Below the pieces are notes generated by a model, which saw only the letters and a program-made list of their open reading frames with translations, was not told the origin of the DNA and made no database searches. From contig NYSY01000166.1 of assembly GCA_002683215.1 (NCBI GenBank), positions 1-34,177 on the forward strand: a stretch of DNA of 34,177 nucleotides, given 5' to 3'. Numbering within the stretch: position 1 is the stretch's first letter; every line of letters begins with the position of its first letter. The stretch is from Planctomycetaceae bacterium (lineage in GTDB: Bacteria; Planctomycetota; Phycisphaerae; Phycisphaerales; SM1A02). Below, piece by piece: positions 16,484 to 25,356 of the stretch. A program made the position numbers and the translations under genes.

Positions 16484-16609
16484 TCGCATCTGCTCGCATC
16501 GATCCGCCGTGGATCGCCGGCTCGTCGCTACCATCTGCGAACTCAGGCCCGCCGCGCCGCGGTCGGGCCGATTCGAACCATCCTCGTCGAGACTGCCTGG
16601 AGACCGAAC

Positions 16610-18142
16610 ATGCCTGCCGCCAAGCGGGGCGCCCCCCGGAAAGCGTCCAATCGAACTCGGATCGAACGGGACACCATGGGCGAGATGCCGGTTCCCGCCG
16701 ACGCCCTCTATGGGGCGAGCACCCAGCGTGCGGTCCTGAACTTCCCGGTCTCCGGCCGCCCGGTCCCCGCCGAGGTCATCGAGGCGTTCGCGGATTTGAA
16801 GCGAGCCTGCGCCAGTGTGAACGGCGAGCTCGGCGTCATCCCGAAGAAGGTCGCCCGCAGCGTGGTGACCGCATGCGAAACCCTCCAGGCCGGGCTTCGA
16901 GGCGAAGGGGATCGTCCTGCGGACTGGTGGGAGGGGCAGTTCCCGGTGGACGTCTTCCAGACGGGATCCGGGACGAGCACGAACATGAACGTCAACGAGG
17001 TGCTCGCGAACCTCGCGGCCCTCGAAGCGGGGAACCGACTCGGAAGTCGTGATCCGGTTCATCCCAACGACCACGTCAACCAGGGCCAGAGCAGCAACGA
17101 CACTTTCCCGACCGCGATGCAGATCGCCGGCGCGGTCGCGATCCGAAAGTCGCTGATTCCGTCTTTGAAGCATCTTGCTTCGGGGCTTCGGAAGAAGGCC
17201 CGGAAGTGGGACCGGATCGTGAAGACGGGGCGGACGCATCTTCAGGATGCGACGCCGATGCGGGTCGGTCAGGAATTCTCGGGATTCGCCGCGCAGATCG
17301 AACACGGCACGATTCGGGCGGAACGGGCGATGAAACGCCTCGCGGAGAATCTCCCGATCGGTGGCACGGCGATCGGCACCGGGATCAACACCCACGCCGA
17401 TTTCGGGCGTCGCGTCTCGGCGTCGCTCAAGAAGCGGCTTCGAATCGACTTCGCCGAGGCGACCAATCATTTCGAAGCCCAGGCGACCCGAGACTGCGTC
17501 GTCGAGGCTTCCGGCGAACTGCGCACGATCGCGGTCAGCCTCTCGAAGATCGCCAACGACATCCGCTGGCTCGGCTCCGGCCCCCGATGCGGGCTCGGCG
17601 AACTCGTGCTTCCCGCCACCCAGCCGGGATCCTCGATCATGCCCGGCAAGGTCAATCCGGTGATCTGCGAGAGCGTGATGCAGGTCACCTGCCAGGTCAT
17701 GGGTCACGATCTCGCGATCTCCACCGGCGGCCTCGGCGGAACGGGTTCGCTGCTTCAGCTGAACGTCGCGATGCCGATGATGGCGTGGGCGATGATCGAT
17801 TCGATCCGGCTGCTCGCGAACGCCGCGACGATCCTTCAGGACAAGTGCATCGAGGACCTCGAACTCGATCGCTCCGTCGCCGAGGGCTACGTCGAACGAA
17901 GCCTGATGATGGGTACCTCGCTCGCGCCGGTGATCGGTTACGAGAACGCGGCGAAACTCGCGAAGCAGGCCCATGCTCGGGGTCTCACCATCCGCGAGAT
18001 GGCGCTCGAACTCGAGCTGCTCGATCCGGAGACGCTCTCGACGCATCTCGATCCGGGCTCGATGACCGAACCGGATTCGAGTGGATCCAAGAAACCCCGA
18101 AAGACACGCCGATCGACCGCTCGGCGGGGAGGAAAACGATGA
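16610..18142 (+). CDS. fumC: Class II fumarate hydratase
   Basis: Oxygen-stable, cofactor-free TCA-cycle enzyme that interconverts fumarate and malate. Hallmarks: TGSGTSTNMNVNEV (about 118-131), HPNDHVNQGQSSND (151-164), TGRTHLQDATP (206-216) and the mobile active-site loop GSSIMPGKVNP (340-350). The HPNDHVN pattern and GGTAIGTGIN favour fumarase over aspartase. A GGAGA ribosome binding site sits 6 bases before the ATG. At 510 residues it exceeds the usual 465 because of a 20-residue basic N-terminus and a 25-residue Lys/Arg/Ser-rich tail (SGSKKPRKTRRSTARRGGKR) absent from ordinary FumC. Its stop overlaps the start of the reductase gene (ATGA). Confidence 0.94.
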   Translation: MPAAKRGAPRKASNRTRIERDTMGEMPVPADALYGASTQRAVLNFPVSGRPVPAEVIEAFADLKRACASVNGELGVIPKKVARSVVTACETLQAGLRGEGDRPADWWEGQFPVDVFQTGSGTSTNMNVNEVLANLAALEAGNRLGSRDPVHPNDHVNQGQSSNDTFPTAMQIAGAVAIRKSLIPSLKHLASGLRKKARKWDRIVKTGRTHLQDATPMRVGQEFSGFAAQIEHGTIRAERAMKRLAENLPIGGTAIGTGINTHADFGRRVSASLKKRLRIDFAEATNHFEAQATRDCVVEASGELRTIAVSLSKIANDIRWLGSGPRCGLGELVLPATQPGSSIMPGKVNPVICESVMQVTCQVMGHDLAISTGGLGGTGSLLQLNVAMPMMAWAMIDSIRLLANAATILQDKCIEDLELDRSVAEGYVERSLMMGTSLAPVIGYENAAKLAKQAHARGLTIREMALELELLDPETLSTHLDPGSMTEPDSSGSKKPRKTRRSTARRGGKR

Positions 18143-19131
18143 CCGCTTCCGGCACCGTCCATGATCCGGCCTTCGATCCGAAACTCGTCGACGTCGAGAT
18201 GCACGTCGTCCCACCGACCGCCCCGGTCACCGGCGTGGTCACCGCGAACGAGCTCTGTCTCCGCGGCAAGTCGGCGAGTTTCATCCGGCACGTCTGCATC
18301 GACGTCGGAGGCACACCGCTCGAGGGACGCTTTCAGGCCGGCCAGAGCTTCGGCGTCGTACCGGTGGGGGTCGACGAGCGTGGCAAGCCCCACAAGGTCA
18401 GGCTCTACTCGATCGCCTCGCCGACCCGGGGCGAGGATGGCGAGGGACGGATCCTTTCAACGACCTGCAAGCGCCTGATCGACGAGTACCGACCGCAGAC
18501 GGAGCGGGACGAGGAACGAACCGGTCTGTTCCACGGGGTCTGTTCGAATCAGGTGTGTGATCTATCCCCCGGTGACGAGGTCATGGTGACCGGTCCGGTG
18601 GGCAAGCGGTTCGTGCTTCCGGCGGAACCGGAGAACCACGACTACCTCTTCCTCGCGACGGGCACCGGGATCGCGCCGTTCCGCGGGATGATCCTCGAAC
18701 TCCTCGAAGGGCGCGAGAGGCCCTTCGAGAGCGAGATCCACCTCGTCATGGGAGCGCCCTACACCAGCGATCTCCTCTACGACGACGTCTTCCGCGCCCT
18801 CGCCGACAAGCACCCCGGGTTCCACTACCACACCGTGATCAGTCGGGAAACGATGCCCGACGGTCGTCCACAGGGCTACATTCACCATTACCTCGACCGG
18901 GAGACCCGCCTTCACGCGGACCTGCTCTCGAAGGAACGGACGCTGCTCTACATCTGCGGTCTCGCCGGCATGCAGACCGGCGTGTTCCAGACCATGGCGA
19001 AGCTCGGGGTGGGCGGGGCCTATCTCAAGATCCACGAGGAACTCGCCGACGTCGCCCCGGCCGATTGGAAGTCGGCCGACATCAAGCGGCGGGTCCGCCC
19101 GACGCACCGTTGCATGCTCGAGGTCTACTGA
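18139..19131 (+). CDS. Plant-type ferredoxin-NADP+ reductase
   Basis: FAD enzyme that moves electrons between ferredoxin and NADP(H). Motifs: RLYSIASP (residues 88-95) and CSNQVCDLSPGDEV (135-148) for FAD binding, TGPVGKRFVLP, the nucleotide-binding GTGIAPFRGM (175-184), ICGLAGM (272-278), and a C-terminal Tyr330 in MLEVY that stacks on the flavin in plant-type enzymes. There are no fused ferredoxin domains. The 330-residue size and the CSNxVCD motif fit the cyanobacterial/plant FNR group; BoxA of benzoyl-CoA oxidation is a relative, but no box genes are present. The ATG lies within the fumC stop, so the two are translationally coupled. A strong terminator follows 62 bases after the stop. Confidence 0.9.
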   Translation: MTASGTVHDPAFDPKLVDVEMHVVPPTAPVTGVVTANELCLRGKSASFIRHVCIDVGGTPLEGRFQAGQSFGVVPVGVDERGKPHKVRLYSIASPTRGEDGEGRILSTTCKRLIDEYRPQTERDEERTGLFHGVCSNQVCDLSPGDEVMVTGPVGKRFVLPAEPENHDYLFLATGTGIAPFRGMILELLEGRERPFESEIHLVMGAPYTSDLLYDDVFRALADKHPGFHYHTVISRETMPDGRPQGYIHHYLDRETRLHADLLSKERTLLYICGLAGMQTGVFQTMAKLGVGGAYLKIHEELADVAPADWKSADIKRRVRPTHRCMLEVY

Positions 19132-19193
19132 TCGTCGGAAGTGGACACCGGGCGCGATCATCCGATCAACGCCCGACGACGAACCGCGCAGAC

Positions 19194-19236
19194 ACGACCA
19201 CGGCCTGGCGTCTCCAACGCCCGGCCGTGGTCGTTT
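19194..19236. terminator. Two-way intrinsic terminator between FNR and fibro-slime genes
   Basis: ACGACCACGGCC (19194-19205) pairs perfectly with GGCCGTGGTCGT (19223-19234). An inner GGCGT/ACGCC helix (19207-19211 with 19217-19221) closes a CTCCA loop. A short T run follows on the plus strand. It sits between two converging genes and can serve both. Confidence 0.8.
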
Positions 19237-19266
19237 CACGGGGAGATCACGTCGAGGTGGCGTCGC

Positions 19267-20172
19267 TCAGTCGTACGCCGCGGTCACGGTGGGAAGCTCG
19301 ATGTTGCGGAGCTTCAGGTTGGTCGTCATGCGGAAGTTGGAGGCGGTTCGGTGCCGTTCGGCGAAGAAGAAGCTCAGCTCGTAGTCCTCGCCGTCCTGGA
19401 GTTCAAGGCGATTCAGATCGACGGTCTGTTCGAGAGCGCCGTGGACTCCGCCGAGATCGATCACCAGCTCGCGATTGATGAAGACCCACACGTCGTCGTC
19501 GCCGCGGAAGGTGAACACCTGGGCGCCATCCGCCTCATAGGTGAATTCCGTCTGGAGCTCGAAGGTGAAGTGGTAGTTGTGGTCGGGGCCCGAGCCGCCG
19601 GAATTGCCGAACAGTTCGTGGTCGATGGGGAAGAATCCACCCCGTTCCGCGCTCTGGGGGTCCACGTTCGAGTCGAAGACGAAGGACCCGTCGGCCGCCC
19701 GATCGAGGTTGATTTCAAGCAGCTTCGACCGGTTGACCCGCGGATCGTCCCGGTACCAGAGATTGAAAGTCTCGTTGCTCTGGATACCGCCGCTGTCCGA
19801 TGACCCGCTGCTGCCGGCGGAGTCGCCTCGGCTCGAATCGAAGAGATGCCAGCAGATCGGTCGGCCCGAGCTGTCCTTCCACTGGGAACCGACCTTGAAG
19901 CCGCCGCCCGAAAAGACGGGCTTGCCGTCGGCATCGAGCCGGGTGGTCACGTTGCCGCAGTAGAGCCCGAAACCGCTGCTCGGGCGTCGCTCGAAGTCCG
20001 GATGTCCGTTGGGCGCGGTGCGTTCATGGAAGTCCCGGACCACGCCGGTGAGCGTGATCGAATCGGTATCATCTTCGGGCTGCGTGGGCTGGACGCCGGT
20101 GGCGGCGGCTCCCACGAATCCGGCGGCGAGGCCGGCGGCGAACACGGTGGTGGTCAATCGAATGAAACTCAT
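19267..20172 (-). CDS. Secreted fibro-slime domain protein
   Basis: Exported 301-residue protein. Residues 1-25 are a classic signal peptide (SFIRLTTTVFAAGLAAGFVGAAA). The rest matches the fibro-slime domain first described in Dictyostelium and Fibrobacter surface proteins: TLTGVVRDFHERTAPNGHPDF near residue 40, a Cys pair (GLYCGN, PICWHLF), then FRGDDDVWVFINRELVIDLGG with the PA14-like DDDVWVFI core, and FFFAERHRTASNFRM near the end. Such domains occur in adhesins and surface layers; the acidic DDD suggests calcium or sugar binding by analogy with PA14. Start at 20172 is supported by an AGGAGAG ribosome binding site. No C-terminal sorting signal is evident. It diverges from murA. Confidence 0.88.
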   Translation of the reverse strand: MSFIRLTTTVFAAGLAAGFVGAAATGVQPTQPEDDTDSITLTGVVRDFHERTAPNGHPDFERRPSSGFGLYCGNVTTRLDADGKPVFSGGGFKVGSQWKDSSGRPICWHLFDSSRGDSAGSSGSSDSGGIQSNETFNLWYRDDPRVNRSKLLEINLDRAADGSFVFDSNVDPQSAERGGFFPIDHELFGNSGGSGPDHNYHFTFELQTEFTYEADGAQVFTFRGDDDVWVFINRELVIDLGGVHGALEQTVDLNRLELQDGEDYELSFFFAERHRTASNFRMTTNLKLRNIELPTVTAAYD

Positions 20173-20230
20173 GCTTTCTCTCCTCACGGGCTGCCTCCGC
20201 GAATGCGGGGCCTCCGACGAGAAGAGGCTA

Positions 20231-20256
20231 CGTTTCGATTTCCGGCGATCGAAACG
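20231..20256. promoter_or_regulatory. Operator-like 26-bp palindrome between fibro-slime gene and murA
   Basis: CGTTTCGAT (20231-20239) and ATCGAAACG (20248-20256) are perfect 9-bp inverted repeats. The 8-base spacer itself has a symmetric CCGG at its centre, so 22 of 26 positions are symmetric. It lies 59 bases upstream of the fibro-slime ATG and 161 bases upstream of the murA ATG. It may be a dimeric regulator site or, if transcribed from the minus strand, a 5' leader hairpin. Confidence 0.55.
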
Positions 20257-20416
20257 AGTGTTCGCCCGTTTCATGGGAATCGTGTTCGTCCGCGACGGCT
20301 GGGCCGGAGGTTCCACCTGTTCCGGTCGTAAGGTCGGCATTGCAGCGGACGGGCACGTGATGCCGATGTCCAAGCAGCAGGATCAGGAATCACAATGAAG
20401 GAGGGCGCGACGTTTC

Positions 20417-21736
20417 ATGGATTGCTTCCGCATCGAAGGTGGCCGTCGACTCGCCGGGCGATTGACGGTCGACGGCTCCAAGAACGCTTCGCTTCCCCTC
20501 ATGGCGGCGGCCCTGCTGAGCGACGGCCCCGTCGAGCTCGACGGCATCCCCGATCTGAGCGACACGGGGAACATGATTCGGCTTCTCGAGGACCTGGGGC
20601 TCGAGGTCTCGAGGACCGAAGGGGGGGGGATGCGTTTTCGGACCGTCGACCCGTCCGCGATCCACGCCCGCTACGACATCGTCCGGACCATGCGAGCGAG
20701 CATCTGCGTGCTGGGACCGCTTCTCGCCCGACGGGGGCGGGCGATCGTGTCCATGCCGGGTGGGTGCGCCTTCGGCTCCAGACCCGTCGACCTGCATCTC
20801 CGCGGTCTGGAGGCCCTTGGAGCTCGCATCCGGCTCGACGGCGGCGACATTCACTGCGAGGCGGACGAACTGGTCGGCACGACCATCTTTCTCGGGGGGC
20901 CGTTCGGATCGACGGTCCTGGGAACCGCCAACATCATGTCGGCCGCCTGCGTGGCGAAGGGGACCACGGTCATCGAATCCGCGGCCTGCGAGCCCGAGAT
21001 CGCCGATCTCGCCAAGCTTCTGAATTCGATGGGGGCTCGGATCACCGGGGCCGGTGGCCCACGGCTGGTCATCGAGGGTGTCGAAAAGCTCGGTCCCGCG
21101 ACGCATCGGGTCATGCCCGACCGGATCGTGGCCGGCACCTACGCCGCAGCGGCGGCGGTGACCAATGGTGATGTCGTGATCGACGACTTCCCCTACGACA
21201 GTCTGCTCGCCGCGGTCGACCGGTTCTCGGAGATCGGGGTTCGAGTCGAACGACAGGATCCCGCCGAGGATTCCCGCCGCTGCCGCGTCCGGGTGACCTG
21301 CGAGCGTGAGCTTCGGCCCTCGATCATCACCACCCAGCCACACCCCGGCTTTCCGACGGATCTCCAGGCCCAGTTCATGACGCTGCTGTGCCTCGCCCGG
21401 GGCAACAGCATCGTGACCGAGAAGATCTATCCCGAGCGGTTCATGCACGTGGCCGAGCTCTCGCGAATGGGTGCGAACCTCATCCGTCAGGGCCCCACCG
21501 TCATGGTCGTCGGTGGAGGGCAGCTGGTCGGGGCGCCGGTGATGGCGAGCGATCTTCGGGCGTCCGCCGGGCTCGTGATGGCCGGGCTGGCCGCGCGCGG
21601 AGAGACCATCGTCAACCGGGTCTATCACCTCGATCGCGGCTACGTTCGGATGGAGGAGACCCTGAACGCGCTCGGCGCCTCGGTCGAACGAGTCGATGAC
21701 AAGGAACTGGCGGCAGCGGAATCGATCGCGGACTGA
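20417..21736 (+). CDS. murA: UDP-N-acetylglucosamine 1-carboxyvinyltransferase MurA
   Basis: First committed step of peptidoglycan synthesis: transfers enolpyruvate from PEP to UDP-GlcNAc in the cytosol. Catalytic motifs: GSKNASLP (K22), RASICVLGPLLARRG (about 93-107), SMPGGCAFGSRPVDLH with C117 (the PEP-binding, fosfomycin-target Cys), HPGFPTDLQAQFM (conserved Asp) and DLRASAGLV. The loop Cys is kept, so fosfomycin sensitivity is expected; many intrinsically resistant bacteria have Asp there. Length of 439 residues is a little above the usual 419. AAGGAGGG ends 11 bases before the ATG, a rather long spacing. The gene converges with the SpoU gene across 15 bases without an obvious terminator. 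Confidence 0.95.
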   Translation: MDCFRIEGGRRLAGRLTVDGSKNASLPLMAAALLSDGPVELDGIPDLSDTGNMIRLLEDLGLEVSRTEGGGMRFRTVDPSAIHARYDIVRTMRASICVLGPLLARRGRAIVSMPGGCAFGSRPVDLHLRGLEALGARIRLDGGDIHCEADELVGTTIFLGGPFGSTVLGTANIMSAACVAKGTTVIESAACEPEIADLAKLLNSMGARITGAGGPRLVIEGVEKLGPATHRVMPDRIVAGTYAAAAAVTNGDVVIDDFPYDSLLAAVDRFSEIGVRVERQDPAEDSRRCRVRVTCERELRPSIITTQPHPGFPTDLQAQFMTLLCLARGNSIVTEKIYPERFMHVAELSRMGANLIRQGPTVMVVGGGQLVGAPVMASDLRASAGLVMAGLAARGETIVNRVYHLDRGYVRMEETLNALGASVERVDDKELAAAESIAD

Positions 21737-21751
21737 ACCGCGTCGGGTCGA

Positions 21752-22597
21752 TCAGTCGTGACGTCGGAGGGCCGCATGGAGCGCAATGGCGGCCGCGGTC
21801 GCGGCATTCAGGGACCGCTCGTCATCGCCACCCGGACCCTCCTCCGAAGGGAGGCCCGGAGGGCCCTCGATCCGAATCCGATTCGGGCACCGTCCGAGGA
21901 TCGTCGGTGGGATTCCGTGTCCTTCGTTGCCGATGACCAGCATGACCCGCTCGGGGAACGTCGCCTCGTGAAGGGGTGTGGCCGCTTCGAGGTTTTCGAT
22001 CGCGATCGTCTCGACGCCCGAGGCCGAAGCGAGCTCCGGGATCGCCTCGACGAGCGTGCCGGCCCGAGCCCAGGGCACGCGGAACACCTGGCCCATCGAG
22101 ATTCGGATCGTTCGTCGCAGCATCGGATCGGAGGCGTCGTCGTCGAGCACGATGCCCGATCCGCCGAGGGCGGCCGCGATGCGGAAGATGCCTCCGATGT
22201 TGTCCATCGAGGTCACCCCGGCCAGGGCGATCAGGGTCACGGGACCCGAGGCGGGGATCCGCTCGGTCAGTTCGGCGAGATTCGGCGCTCGTCGCGGCCG
22301 GATGCCGACCGCGATGGCACCGCCGTGGAAGTGATATCCGCTCACCGCCGTCATCAGATCGAGATCCGCGATGTACACCGGCGCGGCGATCTCATCGGGG
22401 TCGACCAGACGTTGTTCCGGCGCCAGCAGCACGGCATCCACCCGAGCGCGATCCTCGCGGACGGCCTGGAGGAATCGCGACACCACGCGGGGCGACTCGA
22501 CCACGAAACGTCCGCCATCGGCGCGAAGATCGCGATCCCGGATCCGGCGGAACGGATCGAGGCGGCGATCCTCGGGATCGAGGATGTTCGTGATCAC
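21752..22597 (-). CDS. SpoU/TrmH-family RNA 2'-O-ribose methyltransferase
   Basis: SPOUT methyltransferase that methylates a ribose 2'-OH in tRNA or rRNA using S-adenosylmethionine through a knotted fold. The three SpoU motifs are present: ALAGVTSMDNIGGIFRIAAALG (about 122-143, with the Asn and catalytic Arg), MLVIGNEGHGIP (about 218-229) and SLNAATAAAIALHAA near the C-terminus. Between the third-motif strand (RIRIEG) and SLNAA there is an insert of about 14 Gly/Glu/Asp-rich residues. The N-terminal 110 residues match the substrate-binding part of RlmB/TsnR-like enzymes. The start is GTG at 22597, overlapping the stop of the upstream MCE gene (GTGA). The modified nucleotide cannot be told from sequence. 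Confidence 0.88.
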   Translation of the reverse strand: MITNILDPEDRRLDPFRRIRDRDLRADGGRFVVESPRVVSRFLQAVREDRARVDAVLLAPEQRLVDPDEIAAPVYIADLDLMTAVSGYHFHGGAIAVGIRPRRAPNLAELTERIPASGPVTLIALAGVTSMDNIGGIFRIAAALGGSGIVLDDDASDPMLRRTIRISMGQVFRVPWARAGTLVEAIPELASASGVETIAIENLEAATPLHEATFPERVMLVIGNEGHGIPPTILGRCPNRIRIEGPPGLPSEEGPGGDDERSLNAATAAAIALHAALRRHD

Positions 22598-23925
22598 GGG
22601 ACTGGATTCGGTCGGACGTCCACATCGGCGATGACCGCCTCGGCGAGGGTCCTGGAGAGTTGATCGAGGATCGCCTCGAGGCGATCGACCGCGGTCTGGA
22701 ACGGTTCGACGCGGGCGTTCAGTGCTCCCGGCTGGTCCGCGAGGAACGAGGGATCGAGCTCGGTGAGGTTTCGGATGCGGTCGGCCGCCATTCGAACGTC
22801 CATGCCGGCCCGCACGGAGAGATCGACGGCTTCGAGCAAACGCCGGCGTGTCGCGCTGTCGACGTCGGGGGCGATCATGATCGCCTCGAGCGCCAGCCCG
22901 AGGAGATCGTCGAAGGCGAGGGCGAGCTGTCCGCCGGCGAGCTTCATGTTCGCGAGCATCTTCGGAATCGAGCCGGACGCCTCGGAAAGAATCGCGGCGC
23001 CGTCGGCGAACAGTCGTTCCGCATCCAGGACCGCCTGCAGACTTTCTCGACGGATCTGGAGCACCTTCGGTACCAGCGTCGTGTCGGTCACGGACCGGAT
23101 GTCGGCGGCATCCGTCTGCATGATGGCGAGATTCCGGCTCGCGACGCCGGTCCGGCGGGGGATCCGGCCACCGTCCTCGCGAACCTGCTGCTCGAGTGCC
23201 TGTGCCGCGTTGTTGCTCGAGATCAGCGTTCGCTGGAGTTCCGGGAGGCCCGACTGCAACCGGAGCAGGATGGCGGCAAGTCGTGTCTCGGTCGCTCGCT
23301 GGAGATCGTCGGACTCGACCTCCAGTTCCAATTGCTGGAGCAACCTCCGGATCGAACGATAGACCTTCGCGGCCCGAACGATTCGAGGATTCGACTCGTC
23401 GCCGATTTCCTGCAGCGACACTTCGATCGAGCGAAGCGTCTCGGCGTTGCGTCGACCGAGCAGGACCATGGTCGCGTCGGGCGGGGCCACGGTTCCACGG
23501 TTCATCGGAATCACCCGGGGATCCCCATCGACGAAGGCGAGGGCGGGATCTCCGGGGGCGAGCACGGACAGGGCGCCGCCGGCTCCAGCCACCCCGGCGG
23601 ACCTGACGATCGAGGCGTTCTTCGCGAGCGGAAGGGTCCGATCGAGCTCGAAGGCGATCCTGATCTCACCCGTCGCGCCGTCGGCGGGGATCGTCGTCTC
23701 GATGGAGGTGATGTGCCCGCGCGGGGCCCCGCCGTAGAGCACGGCGCTGCCCGCTTCGAGCCCCGCGGCACCGGTGGCCGTGGTGGTGGTCGTCACGTAC
23801 GCCTCCAGGGCCGGCTCGAAGAGACGGGAGATGCTGGTCGCGATCCATGCCGCGCCGAGGATCGCGCCGAGGACCATCACGCCGGCGACCCGTTTCTGTC
23901 GCAGAGATCGATCTTGGGCAGCCAT
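22594..23925 (-). CDS. MCE/MlaD-domain protein (443 aa)
   Basis: Membrane-anchored periplasmic protein of the mammalian-cell-entry (MlaD) family, whose members form rings or tubes carrying lipids between membranes. There is one N-terminal membrane span (about residues 13-34, VAGVMVLGAILGAAW). One MCE domain follows (about 41-125), with AGLEAGSAVLYGGAPRGHITSIE and the GALSVLAPG end. About 300 mostly helical residues complete it, with coiled-coil character (LRSIEVSLQEIGDE, LLQQLELEVESDDLQRATETRL). The domain is more diverged than in the upstream paralogue. It starts 23 bases after the preceding MCE gene and overlaps the SpoU gene. No MlaE permease or MlaF ATPase is in the window, so partners must be encoded elsewhere. 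Confidence 0.82.
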   Translation of the reverse strand: MAAQDRSLRQKRVAGVMVLGAILGAAWIATSISRLFEPALEAYVTTTTTATGAAGLEAGSAVLYGGAPRGHITSIETTIPADGATGEIRIAFELDRTLPLAKNASIVRSAGVAGAGGALSVLAPGDPALAFVDGDPRVIPMNRGTVAPPDATMVLLGRRNAETLRSIEVSLQEIGDESNPRIVRAAKVYRSIRRLLQQLELEVESDDLQRATETRLAAILLRLQSGLPELQRTLISSNNAAQALEQQVREDGGRIPRRTGVASRNLAIMQTDAADIRSVTDTTLVPKVLQIRRESLQAVLDAERLFADGAAILSEASGSIPKMLANMKLAGGQLALAFDDLLGLALEAIMIAPDVDSATRRRLLEAVDLSVRAGMDVRMAADRIRNLTELDPSFLADQPGALNARVEPFQTAVDRLEAILDQLSRTLAEAVIADVDVRPNPVP

Positions 23926-23948
23926 GGTGGGACGGGGCCTCCGCCGGA

Positions 23949-25304
23949 TCAGGAGTCGTCGCGGGCCTGATCGCCGATGATGACGGAGAACAGTCGGGAT
24001 TGGGCGTCTTCGAGTCGCTTCAGGGTGTCGGCGAGGAATCGTTCGATCATCGCCTGCAGCTCGGGATCATCGTCGATGCGGTCCGGATGCTTCTCGATCA
24101 CGGACTGGAAGGTCTCCGCCGCGACCCGGGCCTCGCCGGCGGCGATCGTGAAGTCTCGGGCGGCGGCGAAGAGATTCTCGTTGGCCAGTTCGGTCGGAGA
24201 CGGCTTGTAGAGAATGCGCCAGGGACTGCGGCGGATCTCGATCGTCGCGAGCTTCAATTCGCCGGCGGCGACCATCGCGTCCTGGAGCACGGCCCGGATC
24301 GAAGGCATCGACGCGGTGAGCTGGACCTCGAGGTTCTGAAGGATCCGCGATGCATCGCCGATCGCCGTGACGCCGCCATCGAGGGCTTCGTCCACGCGTG
24401 CGAGGGTGTCGTCCTTGATGCGGCGGGTGATGGCGACACCGTTCTCGGTGATCACCTCGAGGTTGGCGACCGCCTCGTCGATCCGGCCGATGTTCCGTTG
24501 CACGAGTTCGCTGACGAGGCGGAGATCCGTCCGGACTTCGTTCATCGCCGTCTGGGCGTCGTCCATCGTCGACTCGAGATCGGATGATGCCGCCTCGACG
24601 TTGTCGAGGGTCCGTCCGACGCTCCCGCTCCAGGTGTCGTAGTCGCGGCGGACGTCTCCCACCAAGGTCCGGGCATCGACCAGCGCCGGTTCGATCTGAT
24701 CATCGAAGACGGGCTTCACCTTCGAATCGACGAAGCCGGTCAGGTTGGAGACGTTGGTGAGGATCTGCCGGGTGGTCGCCGCATTCTGGCCACCGACCAT
24801 GGTCGTGAGCAGGCCGTCGCCGGGCGTCGCATCGATGATCCCGCTCCCATCGGTGGGGAGGCGTTCGGCGGTCGCACCGTTCTTCGACGTCGGGGCGGCG
24901 GTCACGAGGTCCGCACCACCGACGGTCGAGATGTTGATCCAACTGCCGCCTCCGAGGATCGACGCGGTGCGGATCGCGACCGCGTTGGACCAGAGTTCGA
25001 TCGCGTCGTCCACTTCGAAGCTCACCAGCGCAGTCGGCGTCTCTCCGTCTTCGAATCCGATCAGTCGTACTTCGGTCACGGCGCCTCGGACGAGTCCACC
25101 GACCTGGATCTGGGATCCGACGTTGAGTCCCGACACGCCATCGGCCAGATCGAACCGCACGACGTAGCGATTGAAACTGCCGATGATCGACGACAGCCAG
25201 CCGCTGTTCAGGACGACCATCGTCGCGAAGAAGAGGAGGATCGCCGACAGCGTGAACAGCCCCGCTCGGACGTTGTTTCGTCGATTGTCGCTTCCACTGG
25301 CCAT
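23949..25304 (-). CDS. MCE/MlaD-domain protein (451 aa)
   Basis: Second MCE-family lipid-transport protein. Residues 13-34 are a membrane anchor (RAGLFTLSAILLFFATMVVL). The MCE domain (about 46-128) is well kept: YVVRFDLADGVSGLNVGSQI, then QVGGLVRGAVTEVRLI, ending in GGGSWINIST. The remaining 300 residues are largely helical, with coiled coil around 205-300 (DLESTMDDAQTAMNEVRTDL and similar), as in long tube-forming MCE proteins. I start it at ATG 25304, 52 bases after the rho stop; upstream sequence in frame lacks family features. It lies between rho and its paralogue on one transcript, which suggests expression tied to rho, though the roles differ. Confidence 0.86.
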   Translation of the reverse strand: MASGSDNRRNNVRAGLFTLSAILLFFATMVVLNSGWLSSIIGSFNRYVVRFDLADGVSGLNVGSQIQVGGLVRGAVTEVRLIGFEDGETPTALVSFEVDDAIELWSNAVAIRTASILGGGSWINISTVGGADLVTAAPTSKNGATAERLPTDGSGIIDATPGDGLLTTMVGGQNAATTRQILTNVSNLTGFVDSKVKPVFDDQIEPALVDARTLVGDVRRDYDTWSGSVGRTLDNVEAASSDLESTMDDAQTAMNEVRTDLRLVSELVQRNIGRIDEAVANLEVITENGVAITRRIKDDTLARVDEALDGGVTAIGDASRILQNLEVQLTASMPSIRAVLQDAMVAAGELKLATIEIRRSPWRILYKPSPTELANENLFAAARDFTIAAGEARVAAETFQSVIEKHPDRIDDDPELQAMIERFLADTLKRLEDAQSRLFSVIIGDQARDDS

Positions 25305-25356
25305 GGGTGGAGTATCGCCTGATTCGGACGCCCGTGCGCGTCGGGGCGGGGCGGGA

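Noticed and set aside
16091-18214. Long minus-strand frame (over 700 codons) antisense to the HEAT gene and fumC
   Set aside because: Composition is the Arg/Asp/His-rich pattern of a shadow frame; fumC on the other strand is unambiguous.
20390-21628. Minus-strand frame of over 400 codons antisense to murA
   Set aside because: murA is certain on the plus strand and the antisense product has no recognisable domain.
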